A stretch of DNA of 6,512 nucleotides, from positions 1-6,512 of the forward strand of contig JAGRHM010000024.1 in assembly GCA_020445005.1 (NCBI GenBank), given 5' to 3'. The stretch's first letter is position 1. Each line of letters starts with the position of its first letter. This document shows positions 5,909 to 6,512 of this stretch, piece after piece. The notes beneath the pieces are model-generated. The model was not told the origin of the DNA. It did not search any database and saw nothing but the letters and a program-made list of their open reading frames with translations. Source of the DNA: Candidatus Competibacteraceae bacterium (lineage in GTDB: Bacteria > Pseudomonadota > Gammaproteobacteria > Competibacterales > Competibacteraceae). A program made the position numbers and the translations under genes.

Positions 5909-5943
5909 TCGTCATAAATCCGTCATCATTGTGCTGGTAACCT
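5909..5943 (+). promoter_or_regulatory. second, rightward Pho box and weak -10 for the oxygenase gene
   Basis: TCGTCATAAATCCGTCAT (5909-5926) matches the Pho box consensus CTGTCATAWAWCTGTCAY at 15 of 18 positions, with two GTCAT cores 11 bp apart and a perfect AAAT-type middle. After 11 bp comes TAACCT (5938-5943), which keeps the first, second and last bases of a -10 but no others. Transcription would start near 5950, some 49 nt before the ATG at 5999. The box is strong by pattern; the -10 is weak, as is common at activator-dependent promoters. Confidence 0.6.
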
Positions 5944-5998
5944 GTGCTGTCTTAGTCGTGCCACGATCCACCTTCCATCCACCTGAGAAAACGTCTTC

Positions 5999-6512
5999 AT
6001 GCCCGAAATCATCGGCCTCTTTCCCACACCCTTCATGCGGGTACCAGGCGCTCTGAATGGCGACTTGGTCAGCGGATTGGTCGAACACTTCAGCACGCTG
6101 GCCCGCCAGGAAAACAACTCATCGGCCCATTTGTCCCACACCGCCATGCTGCATCCCAGCGATAGCCCGCTTCTGGTCGAGACGGCGACCCGCGTCACGC
6201 CGCTGCTGGCGGAATTCGGCGCGCTGCTGTTCGGCGAGCGCCTGGGATGGTCCTTGAAGGAGATGTGGGTCAACGTGCTCGATACCGGCGGTCGCCAAGC
6301 GATGCACAACCACGCCAACAGTTTTATCTCCGGGGTCATATACCTCACCCCTACCCATCCGGACGCACGGACGGTGTTCATGAAATCACCCGGCGGAACC
6401 GACTTCGCCTTCAAGAACGACCACGCCGGGGTGAACACCGGACCCTATAACGCCGACAAATGGATCAGCCCAGCGCCCGAACCGGGTGACGTCGTGCTGT
6501 TTCCCAGCTATC
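5999..6512 (+). CDS. putative 2OG-Fe(II) oxygenase, TIGR02466-like (3' end cut)
   Basis: The frame runs from ATG 5999 off the window, giving 171 codons without a stop. An in-frame TGA at 5984-5986 makes this ATG the first possible start; the ribosome site (GAGAAAA, about 11 nt away) is weak. The protein begins MPEIIGLFPTPFMRV, with the LFPTPF opening typical of TIGR02466 proteins. It has the core string MHNHANSFISGVIYL (102-116), where H103 and H105 are the likely iron-site region, and then VFMKSPGG. It ends at PEPGDVVLFPSY, just before the expected distal iron-binding histidine and 2OG-binding arginine. Family members are roughly 200 aa, so about 30 to 40 residues are missing. Such enzymes hydroxylate a substrate using 2-oxoglutarate, O2 and Fe(II); the substrate here is unknown. 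A Pho box upstream suggests induction with the divergent operon. Confidence 0.85.
   Translation, partial: MPEIIGLFPTPFMRVPGALNGDLVSGLVEHFSTLARQENNSSAHLSHTAMLHPSDSPLLVETATRVTPLLAEFGALLFGERLGWSLKEMWVNVLDTGGRQAMHNHANSFISGVIYLTPTHPDARTVFMKSPGGTDFAFKNDHAGVNTGPYNADKWISPAPEPGDVVLFPSY

Larger units (their letters stand above)
5676..5998. other. divergent AT-rich regulatory region
   Basis: These 323 bp separate the leftward operon from the rightward oxygenase gene and hold no gene. The centre (about 5770-5880) is strikingly AT-rich compared with the GC-rich coding DNA on both sides. It contains two outward-facing Pho boxes, an inverted repeat between them, a leader palindrome and the DUF3604 ribosome site. 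A short CCTCGGTA/CCTCGGAA near-repeat (5881-5896) is also present. No terminator is expected between divergent genes, and I see none. Confidence 0.8.

Noticed and set aside
5926..6438. Minus-strand open frame of 170 codons
   Set aside because: It is antisense to the oxygenase gene, whose product carries a recognisable family motif; there is no start signal on the minus strand.

Overview
The window is GC-rich, tightly packed bacterial DNA, most likely from a proteobacterium. This is judged from protein style, Shine-Dalgarno sites, ATGA start/stop overlaps and an E. coli-type Pho box; the genus cannot be fixed from the sequence. Nearly everything belongs to one leftward five-gene cluster (5675 down to 287) and one divergent rightward gene (5999 to the window edge). 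A possible C-terminal scrap of another rightward gene lies at 1-63.

Layout, in order of leftward transcription: (1) a 752-aa exported DUF3604/PHP-type metal-dependent hydrolase-like protein; (2) a 92-nt gap with a perfect 12-bp GC-rich hairpin; (3) a membrane-anchored PpiC/SurA-like peptidylprolyl isomerase; (4) a 321-aa HupE/UreJ_2-type membrane protein with an extracytoplasmic N-terminal domain; (5) a 202-aa classical HupE/UreJ protein; (6) a 200-aa diverged HupE/UreJ-like protein. Genes 3 to 6 overlap by 4 bp or are 1 bp apart, so they are almost certainly co-transcribed and translationally coupled. A Rho-independent terminator (182-214) closes the unit. The divergent gene encodes a putative 2OG-Fe(II) oxygenase of the TIGR02466 type and is cut by the window edge.

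The most interesting part is the 323-bp AT-rich divergent intergenic region. It holds two Pho-box-like PhoB sites, one facing each way. The leftward one (5767-5784) matches the E. coli consensus at 16 of 18 positions and is followed after exactly 10 bp by a -10-like TACGAT. The rightward one (5909-5926) matches at 15 of 18 and has a weaker -10 after 11 bp. Between them lies a 10-bp inverted repeat.

Working hypothesis (inference): this is a phosphate-starvation locus in which an exported PHP-fold metallo-hydrolase is made together with its own folding factor and a set of three HupE-type metal permeases, while an iron oxygenase is induced from the opposite strand. None of the enzyme substrates or the metal can be read from the sequence.
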